Positions 55,036-64,000 are shown, counted from the stretch's first letter. The stretch is 64,000 nucleotides of DNA from an uncultured Alphaproteobacteria bacterium (GCA_950054485.1 CATLPD010000003.1:186001-250000), one strand, 5' to 3'. Notes: generated from the sequence alone by a model not told the origin. A program made the numbers and translations.

Positions 55036-55779
55036 ATGCCGATTTTTAAAACTTCTAAAAAATATGCCAAAACGATGACGGCTTTGACGGGTGTATTCTC
55101 GATGATTGCTATGCCGTACGTCGCCCATCAGGCAATTGATGAAGGTATTTACGGTGCTGATCAGACTGAATTATCCGAAACCGATGCCAACCGCGACCAT
55201 GAATATCTGCAAAACCGCATGGATGAATTATCATCTGCGACAACGGAATTAAACACACTGAAAGCAGCCCAAGGTGATTTATATCGTGAAGGGCGTGATA
55301 ATGCAGCCCCTTTAAGCGAAGATCAGTATCGCGAAAATGCTCTTGATATCGAGAAAGCTGAAGATGATATCCGTGAATTAAAGCAGGATATCTTCAACAA
55401 TCTTTATACCAACCGCACAATGTCAGAGGAGTCATTGGAAGGCCTAATGGAGGCATACCGCGTATTATATGGCGCGGCTGTTGAATATTCAGGCGAGATT
55501 CACGAAGATAACGCCCGTAATATCCGCGAATGTCAGGTTCGCAACGATCTGACAGGCACATTTGCATCACCTGATAGAAGAATGGCGGAACGTATCGAAA
55601 GCTGCGCCGATTGGAATGCAAGTTCCCGCATGTTCAGCATCATGGCCGCCTTAGTAACTTTTTTTGCGGGTATGGGGCTATTTCTGATAAAGGCCGACAA
55701 CCTGCATAACCGCTTTGAAAACCAACATTTACGTGCGGTCGAGCGTAAAGAGCGCAGCAGACCGCCAAAACCAAACTAA
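55036..55779 (+). CDS. Envelope-family protein B
   Basis: At 247 residues, it shares with C the N-terminal KKYAKTMTALTGVF, then I-DEG-IY-GAD, and a coiled-coil-like Glu/Lys region. Next are D-I-F-x-N-x-Y-x-NRTMSEESL, GEIHEDNARNIRECQV and IESCA. A second membrane segment (about 197-218) leads to a basic tail ending PPKPN. It starts 19 nt after gene A with an AGGA ribosome site. The likeness to C is high and to A moderate, so B and C look like a recent duplication. Confidence 0.78.
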   Translation: MPIFKTSKKYAKTMTALTGVFSMIAMPYVAHQAIDEGIYGADQTELSETDANRDHEYLQNRMDELSSATTELNTLKAAQGDLYREGRDNAAPLSEDQYRENALDIEKAEDDIRELKQDIFNNLYTNRTMSEESLEGLMEAYRVLYGAAVEYSGEIHEDNARNIRECQVRNDLTGTFASPDRRMAERIESCADWNASSRMFSIMAALVTFFAGMGLFLIKADNLHNRFENQHLRAVERKERSRPPKPN

Positions 55780-55796
55780 TGTAACAGGAATTTGAA

Positions 55797-56543
55797 ATGC
55801 CGATCATAAAAGATAGAAAGAAATATGCGAAAACCATGACGGCTCTGACAGGCGTATTTGCGATGGTTGTTGCGCCTACGGCCTTATACTTTACCATTGA
55901 TGAGGGTGTCTCGGGCGCTGATAATATAACTTTATCAGATGCGGCTGCTAAGGAAGATCGCGCATATATCGAACAACGCATGGAAGATTTACGTGGCCTT
56001 AACAATAATGTTGTCAACCTGACCGCCCAGCAGGGCACGCTTTATCGTCAGGATCGTACAGGCGGTAATGATGCCTATGCAGAAAATTCACAAGCGATAT
56101 ATGATACAAATAAGCAGATCGAGACTATAAAACAGGATATTTTTGAAAATATTTATTCAAACCGCAGTCTTTCTGAAAGTGACCTGCAGTCCATAATGCA
56201 TCAATATCGTCTGGAATTTAAAGAGGACGTACCATTACGTGGAGAAATTCAGGAAGATTTCGCACGCCATATCCGTAGTTGTCAGGTCGAATACAACATG
56301 GACATAGGCTTTGTAGAGCCAACTGAATACAACGCTGAAAAAATCGAACGTTGTGCCAGCGATATAGAAGAATACAATGAAACCCCTCATTGGGGCGGTT
56401 TTACAGCCGTAACTTCAAGTTTAATAGCGCTTTTTATGTTCGTTATGGCGAATGGCGATATGCATCGTGACTTTCTAAATCGCCATGATCGTCTGACACG
56501 GCGAAAGCAAGATGCTAAGAAAAACAAAACCAAACCGAACTGA
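55797..56543 (+). CDS. Envelope-family protein C
   Basis: The 248-residue protein has the same order as B: KKYAKTMTALTGVF at the N-terminal membrane segment, I-DEG-VS-GAD, DIFENIYSNRSLSESDL, GEIQEDFARHIRSCQV, IERCA, a membrane segment (about 198-220) and a tail ending KTKPN. It starts 17 nt after gene B with AGGA upstream. The two Cys are placed as in the other members, so a structural disulfide is plausible. Confidence 0.78.
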   Translation: MPIIKDRKKYAKTMTALTGVFAMVVAPTALYFTIDEGVSGADNITLSDAAAKEDRAYIEQRMEDLRGLNNNVVNLTAQQGTLYRQDRTGGNDAYAENSQAIYDTNKQIETIKQDIFENIYSNRSLSESDLQSIMHQYRLEFKEDVPLRGEIQEDFARHIRSCQVEYNMDIGFVEPTEYNAEKIERCASDIEEYNETPHWGGFTAVTSSLIALFMFVMANGDMHRDFLNRHDRLTRRKQDAKKNKTKPN

Positions 56544-56614
56544 TTGATATCACAATTTATATTGCAAATTTCTTCCCCATATTTATCATTGATATATAGA
56601 TCAGGGGGAACAGT

Positions 56615-57127
56615 GTGATCAAAATCGGTTTTTACAGTATTATTATTTCAGCACTTGCCGTGCAACTTACGGGGTGTGCATCTTTAATCGACAGTGCAAC
56701 GCAGGACGTTGAATTTGTTACGCCGGGCGTTATCGGGGCAGATTGCCGTGCTGAAAACAAGAAATATTCCTATAATATTTATACACCTGATATCGTAACT
56801 TTAGAGCGATCATACTACCCGCTGACAATCACATGTAAAGCGCCTGGCTATGAAACTGAAATTGTTCAAATGCCAACAGAGATAAACGAAACGACAGCAT
56901 TTAATATTGTAAATGGTGTTATTCCCGGTATGGCATACGATGCTGGCAGTCGTGCATTAATGGAATATCCCGACCGTATCGAAATTTACATGACCCCGAT
57001 CGCGGTCGAGGACGAGACAATTGTGCCTTTGTACGAACCGGCAGATGTGCCTCAGTATATTCCGCCGCCTGTACCCTATCAAACCGAGACGACCGTACAG
57101 GAAGTCATGACAGGCACAAAAAAATAA
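56615..57127 (+). CDS. Lipoprotein of unknown function
   Basis: The 170-residue protein has a lipobox LTGC (C21) and should be lipid-anchored in the envelope. The mature part has CRAENKKYSYN, and LTITCKAPGYETEIVQMP is reminiscent of a PEGA-like or beta-sandwich domain. The tail is Pro-rich (QYIPPPVPYQ). It starts with GTG 56615 after AGGGGGA. It may belong with the preceding three-gene operon (72-nt gap), although a separate promoter cannot be excluded. Confidence 0.75.
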   Translation: MIKIGFYSIIISALAVQLTGCASLIDSATQDVEFVTPGVIGADCRAENKKYSYNIYTPDIVTLERSYYPLTITCKAPGYETEIVQMPTEINETTAFNIVNGVIPGMAYDAGSRALMEYPDRIEIYMTPIAVEDETIVPLYEPADVPQYIPPPVPYQTETTVQEVMTGTKK

Positions 57128-57128
57128 C

Positions 57129-59213
57129 CTAGCCGGAGCGTAGGTATTTCATCGCATTTTCTTTTCTGAATAAATAAAGTAGCGTGCGCAACGCTTCGCC
57201 GCGCGCGGTCTTTAATTGCGGATCGTTATTTATAATCAGCTTGGCATCATCCTGTGCAATTTGCATTAAATCGCGATGCACCGATAAGTTCGCAAGCTTG
57301 AATTCAGGCAGGCCGCTTTGTTTTGTGCCCAAGACTTCTCCGGCGCCGCGAATGCGAAGGTCTTCTTCAGCAATGACAAAGCCGTCTTCGGTATCGCGAA
57401 TGGTTGACAGGCGCAGTCTTGCGGTTTCACCTGATTTGGGTGAAAAGAGTAATAAGCAGCTGGATGGTTTTTCGCCGCGCCCGACACGGCCGCGCAACTG
57501 ATGTAATTGTGAAAGGCCGAAACGTTCGGCATGTTCAATGACCATCACGGTGGCTTCAGGAACATCAACGCCAACTTCGATAACAGTTGTGGCGACCAGA
57601 ACGTCCAGATCCCCATTTTTAAACTGTTCCATGACGGCATCTTTTTCGACAGCCTTCATTCGGCCATGAACCAGACCGACGCGGCTGCCAATATGCATGC
57701 CCAGAACGCGGTGGCGTTCTTCGGCGGCGGCCAGATCCAGCTTTTCCGAATCTTCGACAAGTGGGCAGACCCAATATATGCGCTCACCCTCGGATATTTT
57801 GCGTTTCAGCCCGTCAATCACATCTTCCAGTCTGTCCAATGATACGACGCGTGTATCAATGGGTTTGCGCCCCGCCGGTTTTTCATCAAGACGGCTGACT
57901 TCCATATCGCCATAGGCCGCAAGTGTCAGACTACGTGGAATGGGAGTTGCGGTCATAACCAGGATATCGGTTCGTGCTCCCTTTTCTGAAAAGGCAAGAC
58001 GTTGATGCACGCCGAAACGGTGTTGTTCATCAATGATGGCGAGGCCCAAATCTTTGAAAATTACATCATCTTGAAACAGGGCATGGGTGCCGATAATAAT
58101 TTTAGCATCGCCGTTTTTAATTCTCTCCAGAATTTCAGTTCGCGACTTCCCTTTGTCTCTTCCTGTCAAAACAGCATATTCAAAACCGACAGCATCGCAG
58201 AGCTTACCCATACTTTCGGTATGCTGACGTGCTAGAATTTCTGTCGGCGCCATAAAGGCAGCTTGTGCGCCGTTGGCAACGGCATTTAACATGGCAAATA
58301 ATCCGACAACGGTTTTCCCGCTGCCGACATCACCTTGAACCAGCCGTAACATACGGTCGTTTGATGCCATGTCTTTGTCGATATCATCTATCGATTTTTG
58401 TTGTGCCGATGTCAGTGTAAAGGGCAGGGCCTCTAGCATCTTGTCTTTAAGTGCTGGATCAGGTGGAAGGGCGCGCCCCAGACTGCGGGTTTGGTGGTGC
58501 CGTACAAGGCGCAACGACAGCTGGTTTGCCAGTAACTCGTCATAGGCTAAACGCTGGCGGGCTGGTGTGATCCCCTCAATGTCATCAAAGTCTGCCGGGC
58601 TGTGTGCTGCTGTGACAGATGCGTGCCAGTCGGGCCAGCCCCGCTGTTTGTTAAGCGTGCCATCAATCCATTCCGGCAGGTGTGGCAGACGCTGCAGGGC
58701 AGCCTCGATCGTATTCAACATGCGTTTATGTGTCAGGCCGGCGGTTAAGGGGTATACAGCCTCGACAGCGGCAATTTCATCGTATTCTTCAACCGGGCCC
58801 ATACGGTCGGGGTGGGCCATTTGCGGACGCCCATGATAGAATTCGATGCGTCCGCTGACCACGCGTTCTTGTCCGACAGGTAACTGCGATAACAGCCAGT
58901 CTTTGCGCGGATGAAAGAAAACCAGATCAATGCCACCGGTTTCGTCACTGCATCTGACCCGCCATGGTCTGTGGCGCGATGACCCGGGGACATGTTCGTT
59001 GACGGTCAGTTTAATCGTTGCAATACGTTCGCGCTCAAGGTCTTTGACCAGCGGACTGTAACGGCGATCAATCAGGTTGCTAGGCATGTGAAAAAGAATG
59101 TCAATAACGGCCGGGCCGCATAATTTTTCATACAGGCCAAGCAACTTCGGCCCGACCCCGCCCAAAGTTTTGAGCGATGTAAACATCGGGTCAAGTGCAA
59201 AGGGGCGTGACAT
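57129..59213 (-). CDS. recG: ATP-dependent DNA helicase RecG
   Basis: RecG remodels stalled forks and branched DNA. The 694-residue protein has an N-terminal wedge/OB domain (about 1-200) and a helicase core with Walker A GDVGSGKTVVG, DEQHRFG (motif II) and a C-terminal RGRVGRG. It lies at the end of a minus run with the two membrane genes upstream, and its start overlaps the stop of the DUF2157-like gene by 23 nt. The nearby sdhE and mfd on the plus strand form the usual alphaproteobacterial neighbourhood. Confidence 0.97.
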   Translation of the reverse strand: MSRPFALDPMFTSLKTLGGVGPKLLGLYEKLCGPAVIDILFHMPSNLIDRRYSPLVKDLERERIATIKLTVNEHVPGSSRHRPWRVRCSDETGGIDLVFFHPRKDWLLSQLPVGQERVVSGRIEFYHGRPQMAHPDRMGPVEEYDEIAAVEAVYPLTAGLTHKRMLNTIEAALQRLPHLPEWIDGTLNKQRGWPDWHASVTAAHSPADFDDIEGITPARQRLAYDELLANQLSLRLVRHHQTRSLGRALPPDPALKDKMLEALPFTLTSAQQKSIDDIDKDMASNDRMLRLVQGDVGSGKTVVGLFAMLNAVANGAQAAFMAPTEILARQHTESMGKLCDAVGFEYAVLTGRDKGKSRTEILERIKNGDAKIIIGTHALFQDDVIFKDLGLAIIDEQHRFGVHQRLAFSEKGARTDILVMTATPIPRSLTLAAYGDMEVSRLDEKPAGRKPIDTRVVSLDRLEDVIDGLKRKISEGERIYWVCPLVEDSEKLDLAAAEERHRVLGMHIGSRVGLVHGRMKAVEKDAVMEQFKNGDLDVLVATTVIEVGVDVPEATVMVIEHAERFGLSQLHQLRGRVGRGEKPSSCLLLFSPKSGETARLRLSTIRDTEDGFVIAEEDLRIRGAGEVLGTKQSGLPEFKLANLSVHRDLMQIAQDDAKLIINNDPQLKTARGEALRTLLYLFRKENAMKYLRSG

Positions 59214-60123
59214 TATAATCCATATTTTTTGTGAGTTTTATAGCCATTCTGCCCAGCGCGAAAAAACTGACTCCGATCATCAGCAGGGCAATGGGCCAGC
59301 CCATGGTTGATGCAAAATGGTCATTTGTGAATTTACCGATATAAAAAAGCATGGAGGCTGAACCGACAAAAAGCAGTGACCGGCTGGATACATAAGTTGC
59401 AAGATAAATGAAAAATGCGCTGAAGCCTAAAAATAAAAGCCCACCGATAGTATCTTTGACGATCATCCAAAGACTGCAGAGAGATCCGATGCTCGCAACC
59501 AAAAACCAGAAACCTGTTACAGCACGATGCCGTGTTTTGCTGATAGCCGTTAAAATAAAGATATAGCTGATGCCGATCGCAAACCCTATTTCAGCATCAA
59601 ATTTTGGCAGCAAGCCGGCTATTTTTGTCAGGCAGCCAAGCAGTAACCCGAAGAAGAACAGCATGGTAAAAATCAATACTGAACGCCGGTATTTCAGAAA
59701 GATCGGGAAATGTTGTAACAGCATAAATGCAGATATTATTGCGCCGCCCTTTGCCGGATCCGGATCATCAGAGATATGACGTAGTAAAACCATCAGGCCT
59801 GTTGCCTCCAACAAAGAAGACATCAGAATCAGGGGCGTGGAAAGCGCCGTGTAGCGTTCATCATTAATTGCAATAATGGCCATGGCAAAAAGAACAAAAC
59901 CAACCCCTAGTGTTGATAGAACCTGAAAGGTTATGCCAAAGGTCTTCCAAAACATACCAACAAAGAGAGCAAGCCCTGCAAAAACCAAAATTGCGCCTAT
60001 ATAATAAAAGAGTTTTTGCAGCGAACCGCTTGTGCTCTTTTGCACCTTGCCAAGGTCTTTGACGCTGACGTCATAGTCCCTCATCATTCTTTGTATTTCA
60101 ATAATGGCGTCGTTTTTATTCAT
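59191..60123 (-). CDS. DUF2157-like membrane protein
   Basis: The 310-residue protein has about nine hydrophobic segments after a charged N-terminal domain (about 1-35). LQKLFYYIGAILVFAGLALFVG resembles the first segment of DUF2157 proteins. It overlaps recG by 23 nt and the next upstream gene by 8 nt, so all three are one transcript. No function is known for this family; the DUF2157 call rests on shape and one motif. Confidence 0.65.
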   Translation of the reverse strand: MNKNDAIIEIQRMMRDYDVSVKDLGKVQKSTSGSLQKLFYYIGAILVFAGLALFVGMFWKTFGITFQVLSTLGVGFVLFAMAIIAINDERYTALSTPLILMSSLLEATGLMVLLRHISDDPDPAKGGAIISAFMLLQHFPIFLKYRRSVLIFTMLFFFGLLLGCLTKIAGLLPKFDAEIGFAIGISYIFILTAISKTRHRAVTGFWFLVASIGSLCSLWMIVKDTIGGLLFLGFSAFFIYLATYVSSRSLLFVGSASMLFYIGKFTNDHFASTMGWPIALLMIGVSFFALGRMAIKLTKNMDYNVTPLCT

Positions 60124-60700
60124 CGTTTTTTATCCATCCCAAAAACTGAACATCATAATGTCTATAGCCTCGCTCGGGCATAACAATTTCGTGGTGTGCG
60201 TTATCCTTAACAAGAAAGTAATTTCGGTTGTAGCGATAGCCGCTGCCGAACATTAATCCAAGTAGGCCGCTGTCGTTATATCCACGTAAATACTCAAATC
60301 GATAGCCATCAGGCGCCGCCGTTTTGGTGTCAAGCTTTGCGTTTTGGAATTTTTCAAGCTTAACACTGTCGGTGGCTTCACCTGTGATCAGCGCGCCAAT
60401 TTCCGATACATTTTGCGTCTCGGCATCATAATGGAAAAGATGTTGAAAACGTGTGCGCTTTTCTTTTTTGTCTTCATCGGCATTCAGGTCTTCGGCCTCG
60501 GCTTTTAAGCGGCCGTCATAAACAGAATAGTAAATGCTGCGCACGTCGTTTTCATACTTGCTGAGAGTGAAAAGAAAATCATATTGTGGTGCGGGTTGGC
60601 CGACTTTTGAAACGTAGCTTGAAAAGGCGAATATCGCGATTAATAGAAACGGCAGTAAAATGCCCATGGACAAAAGCAAATTATCTTTTATAAAATTCAT
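60116..60700 (-). CDS. Membrane-anchored protein of the recG operon
   Basis: The 194-residue protein has one N-terminal membrane segment (about 8-30) and a periplasmic part with aromatic-rich C-terminus (GYRYNRNYFLVKDNAHHEIVMPERG). DUF2157 proteins are often next to a similar small partner protein, which fits the 8-nt overlap here. I do not see the GDYxxLxY motif of such partners clearly, so identity is open. Confidence 0.6.
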   Translation of the reverse strand: MNFIKDNLLLSMGILLPFLLIAIFAFSSYVSKVGQPAPQYDFLFTLSKYENDVRSIYYSVYDGRLKAEAEDLNADEDKKEKRTRFQHLFHYDAETQNVSEIGALITGEATDSVKLEKFQNAKLDTKTAAPDGYRFEYLRGYNDSGLLGLMFGSGYRYNRNYFLVKDNAHHEIVMPERGYRHYDVQFLGWIKNDE

Positions 60701-60732
60701 ATGTGCCTCTTTAATAAAATATCAGGTTAATA

Positions 60733-61020
60733 ATGAACCAGAATTTAGAAAATAACAAGCATGAGCCCTTGGATGCCAAAAGAAAGCGCCTGCGGTTCCG
60801 TAGTTGGCATCGCGGTACCAAGGAGATGGATTTTGTACTGGGAAATTTTGCGGACAAATATGTTTTTGATTTTGAATCAAAGCAGTTGGATTTATACGAC
60901 AGGCTTTTAAATAACAGCGATCCTGATCTTTATAACTGGTTATCGGGCAACGAGCCCGTGCCGCCAGCCGAGGATAACGAGGTTATGCAACTGTTCCTGA
61001 GGTTTGAATTGATAAAGTAA
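60733..61020 (+). CDS. sdhE: Succinate dehydrogenase FAD assembly factor
   Basis: SdhE promotes covalent FAD attachment to succinate dehydrogenase. The 95-residue protein has the RGxxE motif as HRGTKEMD, the usual LRFRSWHRGTKE start of its domain, and YDRLLNNSDPDLYNWLSG. Its place between recG and mfd is typical of alphaproteobacteria. The sdh genes themselves are not in the window, although sucCD and sucAB are. Confidence 0.95.
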   Translation: MNQNLENNKHEPLDAKRKRLRFRSWHRGTKEMDFVLGNFADKYVFDFESKQLDLYDRLLNNSDPDLYNWLSGNEPVPPAEDNEVMQLFLRFELIK

Positions 61021-61149
61021 GTTTTCATATTTGAGTTGAGGCTCATTGTATTTTATATAATTTGATAAAAATGATTACTTGCACAATTCGCTGACAATGA
61101 TCTTATTGACGCATTATCGAAAGCAGCGCATTAAAAACTGAAGCGATAA

Positions 61150-61608
61150 TTATCCGTGAAAGATTGAATGAATAAAGCTGTAGGTTAGATCAAAACTGAA
61201 CTTGGCTGCGACAAACATAATCCCAAACCAGATGATATTTGCGATCCAGCCCAGCTTTTTCAAATAGCGTAGATCGGGAAAGGGTGGGTTTCGCCTTTTT
61301 TGCCACGACATAATGAAATAATTGGTCATGTAGAGCAGAACACCGAAAATATCCGCAAAGCAAATCAGACCGATCAGGAAAAACAGTACGCCTGTAAAGG
61401 TCAGGAACTGTGCCTCGGGTGACATCCAGAACAGGTAAACGCAGATGATAACCCATCCGACAACAGCATTGGCAATTGAATCCAGCAAATTCCATTGCAG
61501 GAACGACCGTTCCAACAATACCGTTGGGTCCACACGGCCGCTACGGCGCGTGGGGTTCGGTCTGGCATCTTCTTCATCGACGTTTTTTAAATAATCTGAA
61601 ACACCCAT
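61150..61608 (-). CDS. Small membrane protein, 152 aa
   Basis: From ATG 61608 the protein has a charged N-terminus (DYLKNVDEEDARPNPTRRSGR) and three to four hydrophobic segments (about 50-70, 78-100 and 120-140). The longer upstream reading to 61821 overlaps the divergent mfd start and is rejected. AATAAT six nt before the ATG suggests a leaderless start, though no -35 is seen. Function unknown. It lies between sdhE and mfd. Confidence 0.6.
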   Translation of the reverse strand: MGVSDYLKNVDEEDARPNPTRRSGRVDPTVLLERSFLQWNLLDSIANAVVGWVIICVYLFWMSPEAQFLTFTGVLFFLIGLICFADIFGVLLYMTNYFIMSWQKRRNPPFPDLRYLKKLGWIANIIWFGIMFVAAKFSFDLTYSFIHSIFHG

Positions 61609-61674
61609 ATTTTTATTATTGCAGAGTTTTCTCAGGAAATATAGATTTCTTTTCCGCTTTGGGGCGCTATCTGG

Positions 61675-61680
61675 TATAAC
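61675..61680 (+). promoter_or_regulatory. Extended -10 of mfd
   Basis: TGG-TATAAC (TG at 61672-61673, TATAAC at 61675-61680) is an extended -10. It would start transcription at 61687, the second of two tandem ATG codons. The -35 (TTTCCG) is weak. Confidence 0.4.
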
Positions 61681-61683
61681 GCG

Positions 61684-64000
61684 ATGATGGAACAAACAGC
61701 TGAAATTATTGATGTTGCGAAAGGGCAGAGTGCGGAGACTCTTCACGGGGTTCCGCACGGCTATGATGCGCTTTATGTCAGCAATCTGGTTCAAAAGGCA
61801 CCCTCGAAAACAGTTCTGCATATTGCAACGGATGATCTTGCCGCCGCACGGCTGGAGGAGGGCATTTCTTTCTTTGCACCCGATGTTGAAATTTTGAAGT
61901 TTCCGGCTTGGGATTGCCTGCCATACGATCGTGTATCACCCAGTTCTGACATTATTGGTGAACGTGTAAAAACTTTGACCAAACTGTTAAAAGGTGATCA
62001 GAACAGCCCACGCCTGATCATCACAACGATTAATGCGGTTCTGCAGAAGCTTCCGCCTAAATCGCAATTTGAAAGCGGCGATATGTCATTACAGGTTGGC
62101 AAGGTAACATCGCCGCAAAAGCTGATATCCTTTTTATCAGATAGCGGTTTTTATCGCGTTGATACCGTCCGGGAGCCGGGTGAATTCGCTGTGCGTGGTG
62201 ATATTATAGACGTCTATCCTGCCGAAGCTGAAATGCCGGGCCGTATCGATTTTTTCGGTGACGATGTTGAGCAGATGCGACTGTTTGATCCCATGAGCCA
62301 GCGCACAATCGAAAACATCACATCGCTTTCTTTTGCGCCGGTATCGGAAGTGATACTGAATGAAAATACGATCCGTAATTTTCGTGCCAATTACCGCGAG
62401 ATGTTCGGTATGCCGAAAGACACGGATATTTTGTATGAGAACATCAAGGAAGGCCGCAGTCACCCCGGTATGGAACATTGGCTGCCGATGTTTTTTAAAG
62501 AGCCCCTGTGTACCGTATTCGATTTTATAAAAGATGCTGTCATCACGTGTGATCCGCAAATCGCATTGGCCGAGGCAGAGCGCCTGAAGCAGGTTGAAGA
62601 TTTTTACGACGCCCGCATCGCGATGCAAAATATTGAAGAGAAAACGAAAGCACCCGTATACCACCCTGTAGAAATCGGCAGTTTGTTTTTGTCTGCGCAG
62701 GACCTGAACGCGCGGTTTAATCATTATAATGTCATTCATTTTTCGCCTTTCGCAGCGGCCAACGGCGGGCAGGATGCAGGTGCGCGCAAGGGCCGTGATT
62801 TTGGCGATGTGCGATCAAACCCCAATCTTGATATTTATGGCGAAACGGCAGCGCATATCAAACAATTGCAGGGGCAGAAAAAACGCGTTTTGGTGACAGC
62901 CTATAGTGACGGTGCACGCGATCGTTTGAAAACTGTTTTGGGCGAGCACGGTATTTCGTCTGCGCAGTCTGTTGCCAGTTGGCAATCGGTCGAGGGGCTG
63001 AAACCCAAAGCGGTTGGTTTTGTCACGTTGGCTTTGGAACAAGGGTTTGAAACAGATGATCTGGCGATCCTGACGGAGCAAGACATCTTGGGTGATCGTT
63101 TATCGCGCCCGACACGTAAACGCAAAAAATCATCCGAAGAATTTCTGACCGAGCTGTCGCAACTGTCCGAAGGTGATTACGTTGTGCATGATGAAAATGG
63201 TATCGGTAAATTTGAAAAGCTGGAGACGCTGACCATTCGTGGTGTGGCGCACGACTGTTTGAAATTGATCTACAGCGGTGGTGACAGATTGTTCGTGCCT
63301 GTTGAAAATCTGGAAGTCCTGACACGTTACGGATCAGAAGACAGTATCGCGCAGCTTGATAAACTTGGCGGGGCAGGATGGCAGGCCCGTAAGGCCAAGG
63401 TCAAAAAAGACCTGTTGGTGATTGCGGGCGAGCTGTTGAAAATTGCGGCCGCAAGACTGTTGAAAAAGACCGAGCAAATTGATCCGCCCAAAACGGACTA
63501 CGAAAAATTTGCAGCCGGCTTTCCCTATGTTGAAACGGATGACCAGCAACGCGCGATTGATGATGTGATTGAAGATTTAAATCAGGGGCGCGCGATGGAC
63601 CGTCTGGTCTGCGGTGATGTCGGGTTTGGTAAAACGGAAGTCGCATTGCGTGCTGCATTTATTGTCGCGATGGCGGGGTATCAGGTGGCAATAGTCGCGC
63701 CGACAACTTTGCTTGCGCGGCAACACTATCAGGAATTCATGCGTCGTTTTAAAGGCTTTCCGCTGCGCATCGTACAGCTTTCACGCCTTGTAAAACCGTC
63801 TGAGGCCAAACGCGTTAAAGACGAAATACAATCGGGCGAGGCCAATATCGTTGTCGGTACACATGCCCTGTTGGGGAAAACGGTTAAGTTCAATCACCTG
63901 GGTTTGATGATTGTTGATGAAGAACAACGTTTCGGCGTTAAACAAAAAGAACGCCTAAAAGAATTGCAGGATAACGTGCATGTTCTGACATTAACCGCAA
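61684..64000 (+). CDS. mfd: Transcription-repair coupling factor Mfd, 3' truncated by the window
   Basis: Mfd removes stalled RNA polymerase and recruits UvrA to transcription-blocking lesions. About 772 residues are visible and the frame stays open to the edge. It has the UvrB-like N-terminal domain (WDCLPYDRVSPSSDI, YRVDTVREPGEFAVRGDIIDVYPA). The RNA-polymerase-interacting domain (GDYVVHDENGIGKFEKL) follows, then the helicase core with GDVGFGKTEVALRAAF and DEEQRFGVKQKE. Two tandem ATGs (61684, 61687) compete; the promoter favours 61687, and no ribosome site is seen. The TRG motif and the C-terminal domain lie beyond the window. Confidence 0.96.
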   Translation, partial: MMEQTAEIIDVAKGQSAETLHGVPHGYDALYVSNLVQKAPSKTVLHIATDDLAAARLEEGISFFAPDVEILKFPAWDCLPYDRVSPSSDIIGERVKTLTKLLKGDQNSPRLIITTINAVLQKLPPKSQFESGDMSLQVGKVTSPQKLISFLSDSGFYRVDTVREPGEFAVRGDIIDVYPAEAEMPGRIDFFGDDVEQMRLFDPMSQRTIENITSLSFAPVSEVILNENTIRNFRANYREMFGMPKDTDILYENIKEGRSHPGMEHWLPMFFKEPLCTVFDFIKDAVITCDPQIALAEAERLKQVEDFYDARIAMQNIEEKTKAPVYHPVEIGSLFLSAQDLNARFNHYNVIHFSPFAAANGGQDAGARKGRDFGDVRSNPNLDIYGETAAHIKQLQGQKKRVLVTAYSDGARDRLKTVLGEHGISSAQSVASWQSVEGLKPKAVGFVTLALEQGFETDDLAILTEQDILGDRLSRPTRKRKKSSEEFLTELSQLSEGDYVVHDENGIGKFEKLETLTIRGVAHDCLKLIYSGGDRLFVPVENLEVLTRYGSEDSIAQLDKLGGAGWQARKAKVKKDLLVIAGELLKIAAARLLKKTEQIDPPKTDYEKFAAGFPYVETDDQQRAIDDVIEDLNQGRAMDRLVCGDVGFGKTEVALRAAFIVAMAGYQVAIVAPTTLLARQHYQEFMRRFKGFPLRIVQLSRLVKPSEAKRVKDEIQSGEANIVVGTHALLGKTVKFNHLGLMIVDEEQRFGVKQKERLKELQDNVHVLTLTA

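Overview
The window is a dense bacterial chromosome segment, most probably from an alphaproteobacterium of moderate GC content. The pointers are the recG / sdhE / mfd neighbourhood, a CpdR-type single-domain response regulator, a DUF2336 protein, a zinc-ribbon DUF3426-type membrane protein, an entericidin-type lipoprotein, and a strong local cluster of GANTC, the CcrM methylation site. I cannot name the genus; a Micavibrio- or Rhodospirillales-like lineage would fit but is a guess. I see no tRNA, rRNA, CRISPR array, insertion sequence, integrase or prophage. Apart from one 497-base intergenic stretch (20095-20591) the region is almost entirely coding.

Layout. 1-4.7 kb (minus): 3' part of a secreted protein gene, smc, and a membrane-anchored DsbA-like protein. 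4.7-9.3 kb (plus): dapF, an AT-rich membrane ORF, mtaB, ftsY, and a nicotianamine-synthase-like SAM protein. 9.3-14.2 kb: two tandem paralogous small proteins, amn, then plsC-ftsX-ftsE on minus. 14.2-18.3 kb (plus): zinc-ribbon protein, cpdR, an orphan 595-aa protein and a lytic transglycosylase. 18.2-23.5 kb (minus): sppA, the GANTC-rich intergenic region, an orphan gene, aroC, a PH-like membrane protein and fabI. 23.6-31.1 kb: M23 peptidase, holC (minus), acyl-CoA dehydrogenase, an orphan, zapE and a DUF2336 protein. 31.1-32.5 kb: first locus of an unrecognised envelope protein family. 32.6-44.7 kb: TCA block mdh-ridA-sucC-sucD-nudix-sucA-sucB-(...)-lpdA, interrupted by minus-strand genes for a DMT transporter, a small protein and an extensin-like lipoprotein. 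44.7-52.3 kb: HAD phosphatase, SGNH hydrolase, alpha/beta hydrolase, a highly charged secreted protein, an entericidin-like peptide missing from simple ORF lists, a 1247-aa orphan with C-terminal repeats, and a BPL_N-type protein. 52.3-57.1 kb: typA, the second locus of the envelope family (three tandem paralogs) and a lipoprotein. 57.1-64 kb: recG operon (minus), sdhE, a small membrane protein (minus), and mfd running off the right edge.

Together these genes serve central carbon metabolism (2-oxoglutarate to succinate, malate oxidation), chromosome organisation and division (smc, ftsE/X, ftsY, zapE, cpdR), envelope building (fabI, plsC, M23, lytic transglycosylase, sppA), and DNA repair (recG, mfd).

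The best candidates for something undescribed are: (1) five paralogous two-membrane-segment envelope proteins in two loci, sharing a C-Q/R-V...C-A/M motif; (2) an A_AAA_AAA slippery site joining two of them in the -1 frame; (3) eleven GANTC sites in 168 bp between sppA and an AT-rich orphan gene; (4) several promoters whose predicted start point falls on the ATG, suggesting leaderless mRNAs; (5) the 1247-aa orphan with divergent C-terminal repeats. No search or alignment was run; all family calls come from motifs read by eye.
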